DNA from: Rubritalea tangerina
Lineage (GTDB): Bacteria; Verrucomicrobiota; Verrucomicrobiia; Verrucomicrobiales; Akkermansiaceae
Length of the DNA stretch: 64,000 nt
Assembly (NCBI RefSeq): GCF_042683245.1
Contig: NZ_JBHUJB010000089.1
Span: 62,001 to 126,000 of the forward strand
Direction: 5' to 3'
The notes under the pieces were generated by a model. It worked only from the letters and a program-made list of their open reading frames with translations. It was not told where the DNA came from and did not search any database. Below are positions 16,786 through 25,476 of this stretch, piece by piece. Both the position numbers and the translations under genes were made by a program. Position 1 is the first letter of the stretch; each line of letters opens with the position of its first letter.

Positions 16786-17610
16786 ATGGAGATTTGGAAA
16801 GCTGTTATTGTAGGAATTGTTCAAGGATTAGCGGAATTTTTGCCGATCTCTTCGAGCGGACACATTGTTTTGACTCAATATTTATTGGGGATTAGGGAAG
16901 TTGGGGGGGAGCACCATCCGGATTTGGCATTTGAAATCATCTTACATGTGGGGACATTGGTGAGCGTTTTATTATTTTTCCGGAAGAGTTTATGGAAGTT
17001 AGTACAATCTCTCTACACCAAGGAAATGGGGGCGGAGCGCATGAAGATATTGTATTTGGGATTGGCCACGGTACCTGCAGTGATTGCTGCATTACTGTTT
17101 AAAGATTTTTTTGATGCGGCTCCAGGAAACCCAGTATTGGTATCGGGTTTATTGATAGTGACGGGTTTGGTGCTTTTTGTTCCGCGTTTGGTACGTGGAG
17201 GTGTGAGTGAGGTAGGAACGAGGGGGGCATTGATGATGGGGATTGGTCAGGCATTTGCGATTTTACCAGGTATCTCACGGTCTGGATCGACGATCGCGGC
17301 GGGTTTAGTGAGTGGGGTGAAGGCTGAAAAAGCAGCAGAATTTTCATTTTTGATGTCGATTCCGGCCATAGCAGGTGGGTTTGTTTTGACAATGAAGGAT
17401 AAGATTGAGCAGACGGGGTCCTTGGGGAAGGCATTCGAAGCGTGTTTTACGACTCCTTATTTGGCGGGAGCTGGAGCGGCAGCGGTGGTGGGCTTACTGG
17501 CAATTTATTTGGTGATGGGAGCTGTGAAGAAGGGGAAGCTGGAGTATTTTTCTTACTATTGTTTTGCCGCAGGTGTTAGTGGTATGCTTTATTTCTCGTT
17601 AGCGGCATAG
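16786..17610 (+). CDS. uppP: Undecaprenyl-diphosphatase UppP (BacA)
   Basis: A 274-residue integral membrane enzyme that removes a phosphate from undecaprenyl diphosphate, recycling the lipid carrier for peptidoglycan and surface polysaccharide synthesis. It has the conserved EFLPISSSGH (residues 17-26) and the second motif PGISRSGST, with about eight hydrophobic segments. The ATG at 16786 is chosen because MEIWKAVIVGIVQGLAEFLP is the normal family start and an AGGGA lies upstream; an earlier in-frame ATG at 16735 is less likely. It is followed within 15 nt by an M23 peptidase gene, so the pair may form a cell-wall operon. Confidence 0.96.
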   Translation: MEIWKAVIVGIVQGLAEFLPISSSGHIVLTQYLLGIREVGGEHHPDLAFEIILHVGTLVSVLLFFRKSLWKLVQSLYTKEMGAERMKILYLGLATVPAVIAALLFKDFFDAAPGNPVLVSGLLIVTGLVLFVPRLVRGGVSEVGTRGALMMGIGQAFAILPGISRSGSTIAAGLVSGVKAEKAAEFSFLMSIPAIAGGFVLTMKDKIEQTGSLGKAFEACFTTPYLAGAGAAAVVGLLAIYLVMGAVKKGKLEYFSYYCFAAGVSGMLYFSLAA

Positions 17611-17624
17611 TTCCGCTCTTATTT

Positions 17625-18266
17625 ATGAAGCTTTTACCCCTACTGACATTTATTGCTTATTTTCTTTGTTTTGACTTTTCGTATGCGGGAAGGGTGAGCG
17701 TGGAATTGGCAGATGGGTTCGACTACCCAGTCGGCAAGCCGGATGCGAAGGGGTATTACAAGGCGCGCGGGTTGCGCTTGCGTTCACCGGTGCATTTTGG
17801 TGAGGACTGGAATGGTTTGGGTGGGGGAGATACGGATTTACACGATCCCATTTATGCGATTGCGAATGGTGTGGTGACCTTTGCTTATGATATCCGAGGT
17901 GGTTGGGGGCGTGTGATTATTTTACGCCATGCATACCGTGACCCTCAATCTGGGCAGGTGAAGTATGTTGATTCCTTGTACGGGCACAACCGCAAGATGT
18001 TAGTGAAGGTGGGGGACAAAGTGAAACGTGGCCAACAGATCGCTACGATGGGGAATAACCGGGGGATGTACATGGCCCATTTACATTTTGAGATCCGTCA
18101 CAATTTAAAGATTGGGATGCATCGGACGAGTGTGGATAAGAATCTCACGCATTGGGCTGACCCAACGGCATTTATTAAGAAGTACCGCACATTGAAGAAA
18201 GAAAGTGGTAAGCAAGCAGTGCCTACTGGGACATACAAAGCCTACAAAGGGTTCAAGGGACTATAG
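17625..18266 (+). CDS. M23-family (LytM-like) metallopeptidase, exported
   Basis: A 213-residue protein with a signal peptide (about residues 1-21). The lysostaphin-like zinc peptidase core has HFGEDW (H57, D61), a YGHNRKM segment (H121) and HLHFE (H152, H154), that is, the HxxxD and HxH zinc/catalytic pattern of M23 enzymes. Members cut peptidoglycan crosslinks or scaffold such activity; the full set of motifs suggests an active enzyme. It follows uppP by 14 nt and precedes the nuclease gene by 9 nt. Confidence 0.9.
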   Translation: MKLLPLLTFIAYFLCFDFSYAGRVSVELADGFDYPVGKPDAKGYYKARGLRLRSPVHFGEDWNGLGGGDTDLHDPIYAIANGVVTFAYDIRGGWGRVIILRHAYRDPQSGQVKYVDSLYGHNRKMLVKVGDKVKRGQQIATMGNNRGMYMAHLHFEIRHNLKIGMHRTSVDKNLTHWADPTAFIKKYRTLKKESGKQAVPTGTYKAYKGFKGL

Positions 18267-18275
18267 AGCTGTGAG

Positions 18276-18935
18276 ATGAAGCGGCTTAGCACAGCGCTAA
18301 TCGTCATTACTATATTGGTGGTGGCGTGGTATTCACCGAAGAGAGATTCTGCTAGATGGGAAGGAGTCGAAGATACTAGGTTATTTTCGGAGGTGGGTGA
18401 CGACTTTGGCCCGTATACGTCACTTGAGTCATGTGAATGGATTGAGAGTCGAGGTAATGATGGGGATAGTTTTCGTGTCCGGCATGGCGGTGAGGTTACT
18501 GAGTTTCGCCTCTACTATGTGGATGCTCCAGAGAGTAAGTACAAAGAATATGCGAATGGGGAAACGAATGGCAAAAGGCTCGACGATCAAGGCCGCTACT
18601 TTGGTGGGTTGAGTCGTGAGCAAACATGTGCGCTGGGTCAATCCGCGAAGGGATTTGTTCGCGAATTATTGTCTGAAGGAAGTTTTAGAGTCGTGACTAG
18701 GTGGGAGAATGTTTATGGCCCACAGAGGAAGTATGCGTTTGTGGTGGTGGAGTACGAGGGGGGAAGCTATTATCTTCACGAAATTTTGGTGGCCAAGGGG
18801 CTAGCGAGGATTCACACGAAGCCCTCAGTGATGCCGGATGGGAGTTCTACTGGTGAGCAATTGGAGAGGTTATCTGAGATGGAAGGTCGAGCTCAAGAGT
18901 CAGGTCGTGGTGGATGGGGAGTGATATCGCATTGA
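18276..18935 (+). CDS. Staphylococcal-nuclease-like (thermonuclease family) protein, exported
   Basis: A 219-residue protein with an N-terminal hydrophobic segment (about residues 5-19) that may be a signal or anchor. The SNase OB-fold is seen in DGDSFRVRHGGEVTEFRLYYVDAPES, then a later ALGQSAKGFVRELL and DLL-type region with YAFVVVEYEGGSYYLHEILVAKGLARIH. The DGD and RLYYVDAPE parts supply the expected Asp/Arg active-site residues. It lacks the second Arg-rich segment in an obvious form, so activity is probable rather than certain. Part of the uppP-M23-SNase-hisF run with short spacers. Confidence 0.88.
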   Translation: MKRLSTALIVITILVVAWYSPKRDSARWEGVEDTRLFSEVGDDFGPYTSLESCEWIESRGNDGDSFRVRHGGEVTEFRLYYVDAPESKYKEYANGETNGKRLDDQGRYFGGLSREQTCALGQSAKGFVRELLSEGSFRVVTRWENVYGPQRKYAFVVVEYEGGSYYLHEILVAKGLARIHTKPSVMPDGSSTGEQLERLSEMEGRAQESGRGGWGVISH

Positions 18936-18966
18936 CCAAGTAGGGAATCGTGCGTTAAGTCGCGGC

Positions 18967-19734
18967 ATGCTCGCAAAGCGGATAATACCATGTTTGGATG
19001 TGACGAATGGTCGCGTAGTGAAGGGGACGAATTTTGTGGACCTTCGTGACGCGGGAGATCCTGTGGAATGTGCCATTGCGTATAATGAGCAGGAGGCTGA
19101 TGAGTTAGTTTTTCTAGATATCACGGCATCTTCGGATGGACGCGATACGATGGTGGATGTGGTTCGCCGGACAGCTGAGCATTGCTTTATTCCTCTGACG
19201 GTAGGGGGGGGCATTCGTAAAGTTGAGGATATGCGCGAGATGCTGTTAGCTGGTGCAGACAAAGTGGGAGTCAACACGGCTGCCATCATCAATCCTCAAT
19301 TGATTGACGAGGGGGCTGCAGCATTTGGAAGTCAATGTATTGTTTGTGCGATTGACGCCAAGAAGGAGGGACCTGGAAAGTGGGGGATTTATACTCATGG
19401 TGGTCGTAAGCCTATGGGCATTGATGCTGTTGAGTGGGCTAAGGAAGTTTATAATCGCGGTGCTGGAGAAATCCTTCTGACAAGTATGGATGCTGACGGG
19501 ACTAAGGATGGCTATGATATTGAGCTCACAGCTGCGGTCAGTGAAGCTGTTGGGATTCCTGTGATAGCGAGTGGTGGGGCTGGCAATCTCCAGCACATGG
19601 TTGATGTTCTGGAAGAGGGGAAAGCCGATGCGGTTTTGGCAGCGAGTATTTTCCACTTTGGCCAACACACAGTAGGGGAAGCGAAAGATTATTTTTCTGA
19701 ACACGGTATCCCCGTGCGCCCCACATGCCAGTAG
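18967..19734 (+). CDS. hisF: Imidazole glycerol phosphate synthase subunit HisF
   Basis: A 255-residue TIM-barrel cyclase that joins PRFAR and ammonia from HisH to give imidazole glycerol phosphate and AICAR in histidine synthesis. It starts MLAKRIIPCLDV and carries the two catalytic aspartates, D11 and D130 (VCAIDAK), with the phosphate-binding GGGIR and ASGGAGN loops. Length is normal. No other his gene is in the window, so histidine genes are scattered in this genome; HisH must be elsewhere. Confidence 0.98.
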   Translation: MLAKRIIPCLDVTNGRVVKGTNFVDLRDAGDPVECAIAYNEQEADELVFLDITASSDGRDTMVDVVRRTAEHCFIPLTVGGGIRKVEDMREMLLAGADKVGVNTAAIINPQLIDEGAAAFGSQCIVCAIDAKKEGPGKWGIYTHGGRKPMGIDAVEWAKEVYNRGAGEILLTSMDADGTKDGYDIELTAAVSEAVGIPVIASGGAGNLQHMVDVLEEGKADAVLAASIFHFGQHTVGEAKDYFSEHGIPVRPTCQ

Positions 19735-19850
19735 CTTAGGCTGGCGAGCCGTTAGAGGAGTTGGCTGGGAAGCGCTGGTCGTGCTCACATTTTGACAAAT
19801 GGGAGCAATTGTTGGAAATTGGTTTCAAGACATCTAAGTAAGGAGAGACG

Positions 19851-20270
19851 ATGACCATTGATCTATCAACACCTGCATTATTGTTTCCTGCCGTGAGCTT
19901 ACTTTTTTTGAGCTACACTAATCGATTTTTGGCGCTATCAGCATTGATTCGGAAATTACACACGGATTGGATTCAGTCGCCTGAACATTGTGATTCAGCC
20001 TTACTTGCTCAAATCACGAACTTGAGACGGCGGTTGAAGTTGATTCGGTGGATGCAGGTGAGTGGTGCGCTGAGCCTATCATTGTGCGTGGTGTCAATGG
20101 GGCTCATGCTGTTAGACTGTGTGCAGCAAGGAACGTTCTTTTTTGGGGTCGCATTGCTTTTGATGGGGGTGTCCTTAGTGGCTTTGGTAAGGGAGGCCTA
20201 TATATCTGGCGGAGCGCTCAAGATTCTTTTAGACGAGACAGGGAAGAAGCCGGGTAGAGAGTGTGATTAG
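19851..20270 (+). CDS. DUF2721 family membrane protein
   Basis: A 139-residue protein with three membrane segments (about residues 7-27, 65-90, 95-115). Between the first two lies a charged loop with HTDWIQSP and LRRRLKLIRWMQ, the usual plan of DUF2721 proteins, whose function is unknown. Unlike many genes here it has a clear Shine-Dalgarno site (AAGGAGAG, about 6 nt before the ATG). The flanking gaps (116 and 83 nt) hold no recognisable signal. Confidence 0.75.
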   Translation: MTIDLSTPALLFPAVSLLFLSYTNRFLALSALIRKLHTDWIQSPEHCDSALLAQITNLRRRLKLIRWMQVSGALSLSLCVVSMGLMLLDCVQQGTFFFGVALLLMGVSLVALVREAYISGGALKILLDETGKKPGRECD

Positions 20271-20353
20271 GTCTCAGTGGGCTTCTGTGTCGCAGTCTAA
20301 GTTGGGATTGCGGTGAGTGGGGGGCGCTTATTTGAATAGGCTGAAGAAGTTTG

Positions 20354-21709
20354 TTAGAACTCACAGTGCCCGGGGGTACGGGAGAAGGGAATGACGTCAC
20401 GGATATTTTTCATTCCTGTGATAAACATGAGCATGCGCTCGAAGCCTAGGCCAAAGCCTGCGTGTGGGCAGGTACCATATTTGCGTAGATCAAGGTACCA
20501 CCAATAGTCTTCGTCACTGAGGCCATGTTCGAGCATATTTGCTTGGAGGACTTCGAGACGTTCTTCCCTCTGGGCTCCGCCAATGATTTCTCCGATACCA
20601 GGTACGAGAAGGTCCATAGCAGTGACGGTTTTACCGTCATCATTGGTACGCATGTAGAACGGCTTCACCGCTTTGGGGTAGTTATAGACTGTCGTAGGGC
20701 ACTTGAAGTGCTCTTCGGTTAGATAGCGTTCGTGCTCAGACTGGAGATTCACGCCCCACTCTACTGGGTACTCAAATTTCTGTCCAGAAGCTCGAAGTAT
20801 CTCGACGGCTTCAGTGTAGCTGACGCGCTGGAATGGTCGCTCGGCGACGAATTTGAGTCTTTCAATGAGTCCCTTGTCGACAAACTTATTGAAGATCTGA
20901 AGGTCACCTTCGTTATTTTCCAAGGCATCTTCGACGAGGTATTTTACAAATTCTTCGGCGAGGTCCATATCGCCTTCGAGGTCGCAGAATGCCATTTCTG
21001 GTTCGACCATCCAAAACTCGGCAGCGTGCCGAGAGGTGTGTGAGTTTTCTGCGCGGAATGTTGGGCCAAAGGTGTATATGTTAGACAATGCAGTGGCAAA
21101 GGCTTCACCTTCGAGTTGTCCTGAGACAGTGAGGAAGGTATTTTTACCAAAAAAGTCCTGCTCGGGATTTTTGTCATCTGACTGGGTAGTGACTCTGAAC
21201 ATTTCACCGGCACCTTCACAATCTGAGGCTGTAATAATGGGGGTGTGGACGTAGGTGAAGTCACGCTCATCAAAGAAGCGGTGGATGGCGCGCGAGAGGC
21301 GAGAGCGCATGCGGAAAACGGCGCCGTAGAGGTTTGCTCTTGGGCGCAGGTGGGAGATTGAGCGAAGGAATTCTGGGGTGTGACCCTTTTTTTGGAGAGG
21401 GAAGTCACTTGGGGCATCACCGATGAGTTCAATGGCACTGGCTTGGAGTTCCCAAGTTTGACCTTTACCTGGTGATTCGACGAGTTTCCCGGAGATTGCG
21501 ATGGCGGCTCCAGTGGTCATTTTATGGATATCATTGTAGCCAGGTATGTCAGCATCACAGATACATTGGAGGTTAGAGAGAGAAGAGCCATCGTTGAGTT
21601 CGATGAAGGAAAAGTCTTTGGAGTCGCGACGGGTGCGTACCCAGCCTTTGACGGTGATCGGGTCGATAGCGTGGGCACTGTGGAGAGCGTGCTTAATGAG
21701 TGTGCGCAT
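20354..21709 (-). CDS. asnS: Asparaginyl-tRNA synthetase
   Basis: A 451-residue class II aminoacyl-tRNA synthetase. The N-terminal OB-fold binds the anticodon (VKGWVRTRRDSKDFSFIELNDGS), and the catalytic domain has motif 2 (TFRAENSHTSRHAAEFWMVEPE) and motif 3 (GFGLGFERMLMFITG). The absence of an insertion domain and the GSCQ-type SGQLEGE segment fit AsnRS rather than AspRS. Its presence means asparagine is loaded directly on tRNA(Asn). A single gene with ATG at 21709, followed by a non-coding gap of 83 nt. Confidence 0.97.
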   Translation of the reverse strand: MRTLIKHALHSAHAIDPITVKGWVRTRRDSKDFSFIELNDGSSLSNLQCICDADIPGYNDIHKMTTGAAIAISGKLVESPGKGQTWELQASAIELIGDAPSDFPLQKKGHTPEFLRSISHLRPRANLYGAVFRMRSRLSRAIHRFFDERDFTYVHTPIITASDCEGAGEMFRVTTQSDDKNPEQDFFGKNTFLTVSGQLEGEAFATALSNIYTFGPTFRAENSHTSRHAAEFWMVEPEMAFCDLEGDMDLAEEFVKYLVEDALENNEGDLQIFNKFVDKGLIERLKFVAERPFQRVSYTEAVEILRASGQKFEYPVEWGVNLQSEHERYLTEEHFKCPTTVYNYPKAVKPFYMRTNDDGKTVTAMDLLVPGIGEIIGGAQREERLEVLQANMLEHGLSDEDYWWYLDLRKYGTCPHAGFGLGFERMLMFITGMKNIRDVIPFSRTPGHCEF

Positions 21710-21739
21710 GGCTGATATCTAGCAAGGGAGGGGTGAATA

Positions 21740-22486
21740 TCAATGATTGAGTGTCAGAGAATCTGAGCCTTCGGCGAGAAGCCTTTGATTCCGAGTGATC
21801 TGTTTGATGATACGTATCTGAATAGCAACTGAGGTGATGATGATAAGGTCATCAATAGAGCTCCATGTCAGAGCTGTGAGAAAGGCCGAATCTTCAGAAT
21901 CAAGTAAGTGGGTGGCAATGGCGGATACCGGTATGGAGATGATCCAGAGTGTCCACCATATGTTAATGATAGAGTGGGTGGTGGAAGCACTTCTATGCCA
22001 TACATCTTTCATTATTAGATATGGTCTAAAGAGGCACACGATAGGTAGTAGATAGTAGACTGCGGCCCATGCTGGTGTGTAGCTTGGGCGGTCAGTATCT
22101 GGGCTCAGAGCCCAAGTGTTGCGCTGAGTTTTGTATACCCACATGAGGTAAACAAAGAGTCCAATCCAATAGGCATAGAGGGTGGTGTCAGCGAGATAGT
22201 CCCATGAATGGCTGAAGATGCTATCGTTACCTTGTTCATCCCAGTAAAGTTGGTCAAGTGAGCCATTGTGCTCAGCGAGGATAGCTGTGATGTTAAAGCC
22301 GGTTGAGATTGCAGCTAAAAGTATTTCCACAGAGAGACACGCGACTGCGAGATGCGTAATGAGGCGTATGTCCTTGAAGGTGCCATGCCGTGAGGAGAGG
22401 TCGTCGCGGATAGATCCACCAGAGAGGGATTGCATTGATGTTCCGACACTATATGGGTTTTGCCACTCAGACATATTCATGGGCAT
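21740..22486 (-). CDS. DUF4328-type membrane protein
   Basis: A 248-residue protein with about five to six membrane segments. The conserved DUF4328 core is visible as YLMWVYKTQRNTWAL, SYTPAWAAVYYLLPIVCLFRPY and MKDVWHRS, in the usual order. Function is unknown. The stop of this gene is 30 nt upstream of the asnS start codon on the same strand, so the two could be co-transcribed. Three alternative ATGs (22486, 22480, 22474) are close together at the start. Confidence 0.82.
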   Translation of the reverse strand: MPMNMSEWQNPYSVGTSMQSLSGGSIRDDLSSRHGTFKDIRLITHLAVACLSVEILLAAISTGFNITAILAEHNGSLDQLYWDEQGNDSIFSHSWDYLADTTLYAYWIGLFVYLMWVYKTQRNTWALSPDTDRPSYTPAWAAVYYLLPIVCLFRPYLIMKDVWHRSASTTHSIINIWWTLWIISIPVSAIATHLLDSEDSAFLTALTWSSIDDLIIITSVAIQIRIIKQITRNQRLLAEGSDSLTLNH

Positions 22487-22539
22487 AGCAGCTCGGAAAT
22501 GAATGACAAGTGCGTGTAGAAATTGTGTACAAGTTAGAG

Positions 22540-23490
22540 TTAGAGGGAGTTTTTTTGTTCGTGAGTTAGAAAAGAGTGGGCCGCTTTTTGATTGGTACGC
22601 GCATAGGCGTTTAGCTTGGTTGATTGGGCGGGGGTGAGTGAGAGTTTGCTGTAGGGGGTGCCTTTGAGTTGGCGTTTTTGGTCAGAGTTCTTGGCTTTTT
22701 TGTAGGTATGTAGGTTGAGCTCGCGGTAGGCGGAATTGGTATTTGTGAGTGATGGGGGTGATTTTGGGAGATAAATGTGGTTAGCGCAGTGGAGGTTCTG
22801 GGCTTGGTTGATGAGCGATTTGAGTTTGATTGTGGGTTTGTGATAACGCACGAGGGTGACTTCATTTGAACCAATCCAGCCTGCTTCGGTGGTGATGACG
22901 CCCTTGATTGCTCCGAGTTTTGCTTCACCAATCCAGAAGCAATGTTGAGAAAAAGCGGCGATTCCGTGGTTGTTGGTATCGAGCTCTTGGGCAAGGAGGG
23001 TTAGATTGGGAGGGATTGGTTGTTTGGATTTGTTGAGTGCTGCGACCATTCTTGGGACAAGTTTCTCGAGTGACCAAATTTTGTCTTTGCGCGGTAGGAT
23101 GTCTTGAGCTTGGGAGTCGAGGAATCTAACAACTTGATAATTCCAAGCGGGTTCATTGAATTTTTGGAGAGTTTTTTTGTCGCTAGCTTGGTTATTGATG
23201 ACAAGCAGGGGGATAAAACTGTGCTCTACGGCATCGACGATGATGGGATGGGCCATGACCTCACGACCAAATTTTTTGCATCCAGCTCACCCGGGAACTT
23301 CTTGGAAGAGTGCAAAGATGGGTTTGTTAGATTGTTTTGAAAGTTGGGTGGCCTGAGTGAGGTCTCTATGGAATTTAGCGGGGCCAAGCTCTTCTGGGTA
23401 GGATGGGGGGCTGGCGTGACAGCCGATCAAGGCCAGAGAGGATAGGAGAGTGGTGCACAGAATGAGAAGTCTCATGTATGTGTGACGCAT
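22540..23490 (-). CDS. Probable selenoprotein: lipoprotein with VPGU thioredoxin-like and MsrA-like domains
   Basis: The frame runs 316 codons with one in-frame TGA at codon 68 (23287-23289). Upstream it encodes a lipoprotein signal (LALIGC as lipobox) and LFQEVPG; downstream, in the same frame without indel, AGCKKFGREVMAHPIIVDAVE and 240 more residues. The result is VPG-U-A-G-C, a UxxC version of a thioredoxin redox motif, as expected of the VPGU-type thioredoxin-like selenoproteins. A hairpin starting 18 nt after the TGA fits a bacterial SECIS. The C-terminal third has SQHCFWIGEAKLGAIKGV and EAGW, resembling the GCFWG core of methionine sulfoxide reductase A. Alternatives are a nonsense pseudogene or sequencing error, but frame and coding character are intact on both sides. 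Start could be 23490 or 23475. Confidence 0.72.
23251..23289 (-). promoter_or_regulatory. Candidate UGA-Sec codon and bacterial SECIS hairpin
   Basis: After the TGA (23287-23289) and an 18-nt spacer, the minus strand forms a 7-bp stem GGTCGTG/CATGGCC (two G-U pairs) around the loop AGGT at 23251-23268. The loop and its 3' neighbour read AGGUC, the same pentamer seen in the apical loop of the E. coli fdhF SECIS (from memory). Distance and size match the range usual for SelB-dependent elements. Confidence 0.6.
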
Positions 23491-23499
23491 GGAGGAGAT

Positions 23500-23533
23500 A
23501 AAAAATTCCCACCATCGGATTGAGGGTGGGAAT
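23500..23533 (-). terminator. Rho-independent terminator after sppA
   Basis: Minus strand ATTCCCACC/GGTGGGAAT (9-bp perfect stem) followed by TTTTTT, 60 nt after the sppA stop and only about 10 nt before the first ATG of the selenoprotein gene. Confidence 0.85.
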
Positions 23534-23595
23534 GCGCTATTTCAAGATTCGCCAAAAGTGGGGCCCATGGGGTTTGGGCATGCTGTGGGTTGGCT

Positions 23596-25365
23596 CTAGA
23601 GTTTTGGAAGTGCTGGGCTGAGCAATTGGATTTGGTCTTTTTGGATAGACTTGAGTTGTTTTGAGAATTCGTGCAGTTGCTGGCTAAGTGAGAGTGGCAG
23701 CATCTGGCGAAGTTCTTTTGTGAGGAGATCGCTGCTAGAAAGTGAGATACTTTGAAGGCTTCGGGTGGGTGCGGCGCTTATGAATTCATGTTCATCTTTT
23801 TCGGGCACAGCAAAGAGGCCATCAAAAGGGTTTTTGGGCTCCGGGAGCATGAGGATTTTGGCATCTTTCGCTTCTGAGAGCTCGACTGTACGTGAGATGG
23901 CGTCTTGTAAGCCGCCTAGTTTGTCGACGAGTCCGACAGATTTGGCATCAGCGCCTGAGTAGACGCGACCGCCCGCGAGTTTTTCGAGTTGGCCTTTGAG
24001 TTTATCACCTCTGCCATCGACGATTCTTTGTTTAAAGTTCGCGTAGACCTCGAGCATGGATTGTTTGATCATGGCTCGTTCTTGGTCGGTATAGGGGCGG
24101 GTGGAATTGAGGATGTCTGCGTGTTTACCACGTTTTGAGGCGTGGACATTGATACCTAACTTATCGAGAGCGTCACCCATGACGAGTTTCATGCCAACCA
24201 CTCCGATAGAGCCAGTGATGGTTCCAGGCTCGGCATAGATTTCGTCAGCAGCAGCGGAGATGTAGTAACCGCCACTGGCAGCGACTCCACCCATTGAAAC
24301 GACGAATGGGCGTTTTGTTTTTTTGAATTGGGAGGTAGCTTCCCAGAGCACGTCACTCGCAAGTGCGGATCCGCCGGGTGAATTCACGCGAAGGACAAGT
24401 CCTTTGCAGTGTGTGTTTCTGGTTGCTTTGAGGATCTCTAGGCGCGCTTTGGCGATCGATTCGTCGGTGATTGTACCTTCGAGGGGGACAACGGCGATGT
24501 AGGGAGAGTTCAGTTTTTTTTCCTTTCCAGCACTCATGAGTATTTTCATCATGTCAAAAAAGCCGGTGATTTCTGGGCCATTGAGGTCTGGAAGGGCATA
24601 GCTGTCATCGAATTTTGTCTCATCCTCGTGGAGTTCCCTGAGATTATTGATGAAGTTAGTGCGGTACTCGAGGTGGTCTACGAGTTTAAATTCGAGTGCT
24701 TGTTGTGGGGTAATTGAGCCGAGGTCGATGATTTCTTTCATCTTTGCTGGCGGGATCTTGCGGCCTTCGGATATTTGTTCGACGATTTGGGAGAAGACGG
24801 AGTCTAGGAGGGCGTCTTCTTGTTTTTTTGCGTATTCACTGGGGCTTTCTCGGTAGAATGTTTCTCCTGCTGATTTAAAGTCACCGATATGGACGACTTC
24901 GACTTTGACTCCGACTTTATCGAGGAGGTTTTTGAAGTAGAGGGACTCTCCGTAGAGCCCTTGAAGTTGCACATCGCCGGCGGGCATGAGTGTCATGTGG
25001 TTTGCAGCACTTCCGATGAGTGCAGATATCGGAGTGAGGTATTCGGTGTACACCCAGACATCTTTATTTGCGGCGCGAAGTTGTTGGAGGAGGGCTCTGA
25101 TTTCTTGAGCTTGGGCGAGAGAAAGTTGGGCGCCATCGATATCGAGAACCACGGCGGGTACTTCATCGTCAGTGAGAGCTTGATTGAGGCTACGAATAAT
25201 ATCGAAGTGGGTCAGTGGGCGTTCTGGGCTGTCGAGAAGGAATGGGTTGGACGCTTGAGTACCACTTTCTGTGACTGGTGCGTCTAGGTCGTAAACTGCA
25301 ACGGTTGGAGCTGCTAAAAGTGGGGAGCAGATAAGTGCGGAGATGAGCGCGGTATTTCGTATCAT
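23596..25365 (-). CDS. sppA: Signal peptide peptidase SppA, 67K type
   Basis: A 589-residue double-domain SppA (S49 family) that degrades cleaved signal peptides at the membrane. In this numbering the catalytic lysine is K164 (GDFKSAGE) in the first half and the serine is S364 (GGVAASGGYY) in the second, the layout of full-length SppA. An N-terminal hydrophobic stretch anchors or exports it. The ATG at 25365 (MIRNTALISALIC) gives a proper signal; the frame extends to 25413, but that would start only 6 nt after the upstream terminator. It is bounded by terminators on both sides, so it is monocistronic. Confidence 0.95.
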   Translation of the reverse strand: MIRNTALISALICSPLLAAPTVAVYDLDAPVTESGTQASNPFLLDSPERPLTHFDIIRSLNQALTDDEVPAVVLDIDGAQLSLAQAQEIRALLQQLRAANKDVWVYTEYLTPISALIGSAANHMTLMPAGDVQLQGLYGESLYFKNLLDKVGVKVEVVHIGDFKSAGETFYRESPSEYAKKQEDALLDSVFSQIVEQISEGRKIPPAKMKEIIDLGSITPQQALEFKLVDHLEYRTNFINNLRELHEDETKFDDSYALPDLNGPEITGFFDMMKILMSAGKEKKLNSPYIAVVPLEGTITDESIAKARLEILKATRNTHCKGLVLRVNSPGGSALASDVLWEATSQFKKTKRPFVVSMGGVAASGGYYISAAADEIYAEPGTITGSIGVVGMKLVMGDALDKLGINVHASKRGKHADILNSTRPYTDQERAMIKQSMLEVYANFKQRIVDGRGDKLKGQLEKLAGGRVYSGADAKSVGLVDKLGGLQDAISRTVELSEAKDAKILMLPEPKNPFDGLFAVPEKDEHEFISAAPTRSLQSISLSSSDLLTKELRQMLPLSLSQQLHEFSKQLKSIQKDQIQLLSPALPKL

Positions 25366-25418
25366 AGCTATTCTATTGGGAAGGGAGAAGATGTAGCAAA
25401 ATGGCCGTTGCATCGCGA

Positions 25419-25453
25419 ATAAAAAAGAAGCTCTCAGTGGCTGAGAGCTTCTT
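25419..25453 (-). terminator. Strong Rho-independent terminator after the SASA gene
   Basis: A perfect 13-bp inverted repeat, AAGAAGCTCTCAG / CTGAGAGCTTCTT, with a 3-nt loop, followed on the minus strand by TTTTTTATT. It lies 24 nt after the stop of the esterase gene. Confidence 0.92.
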
Positions 25454-25476
25454 CTAAATTTGATGTAGGAGCTGTT

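Noticed and set aside
22540..23490. Two separate genes, 23287-23490 and 22540-23256, instead of one selenoprotein
   Set aside because: They are in the same frame and separated only by the TGA and ten codons that complete a thioredoxin motif; the ATG at 23256 falls in the middle of the conserved domain.
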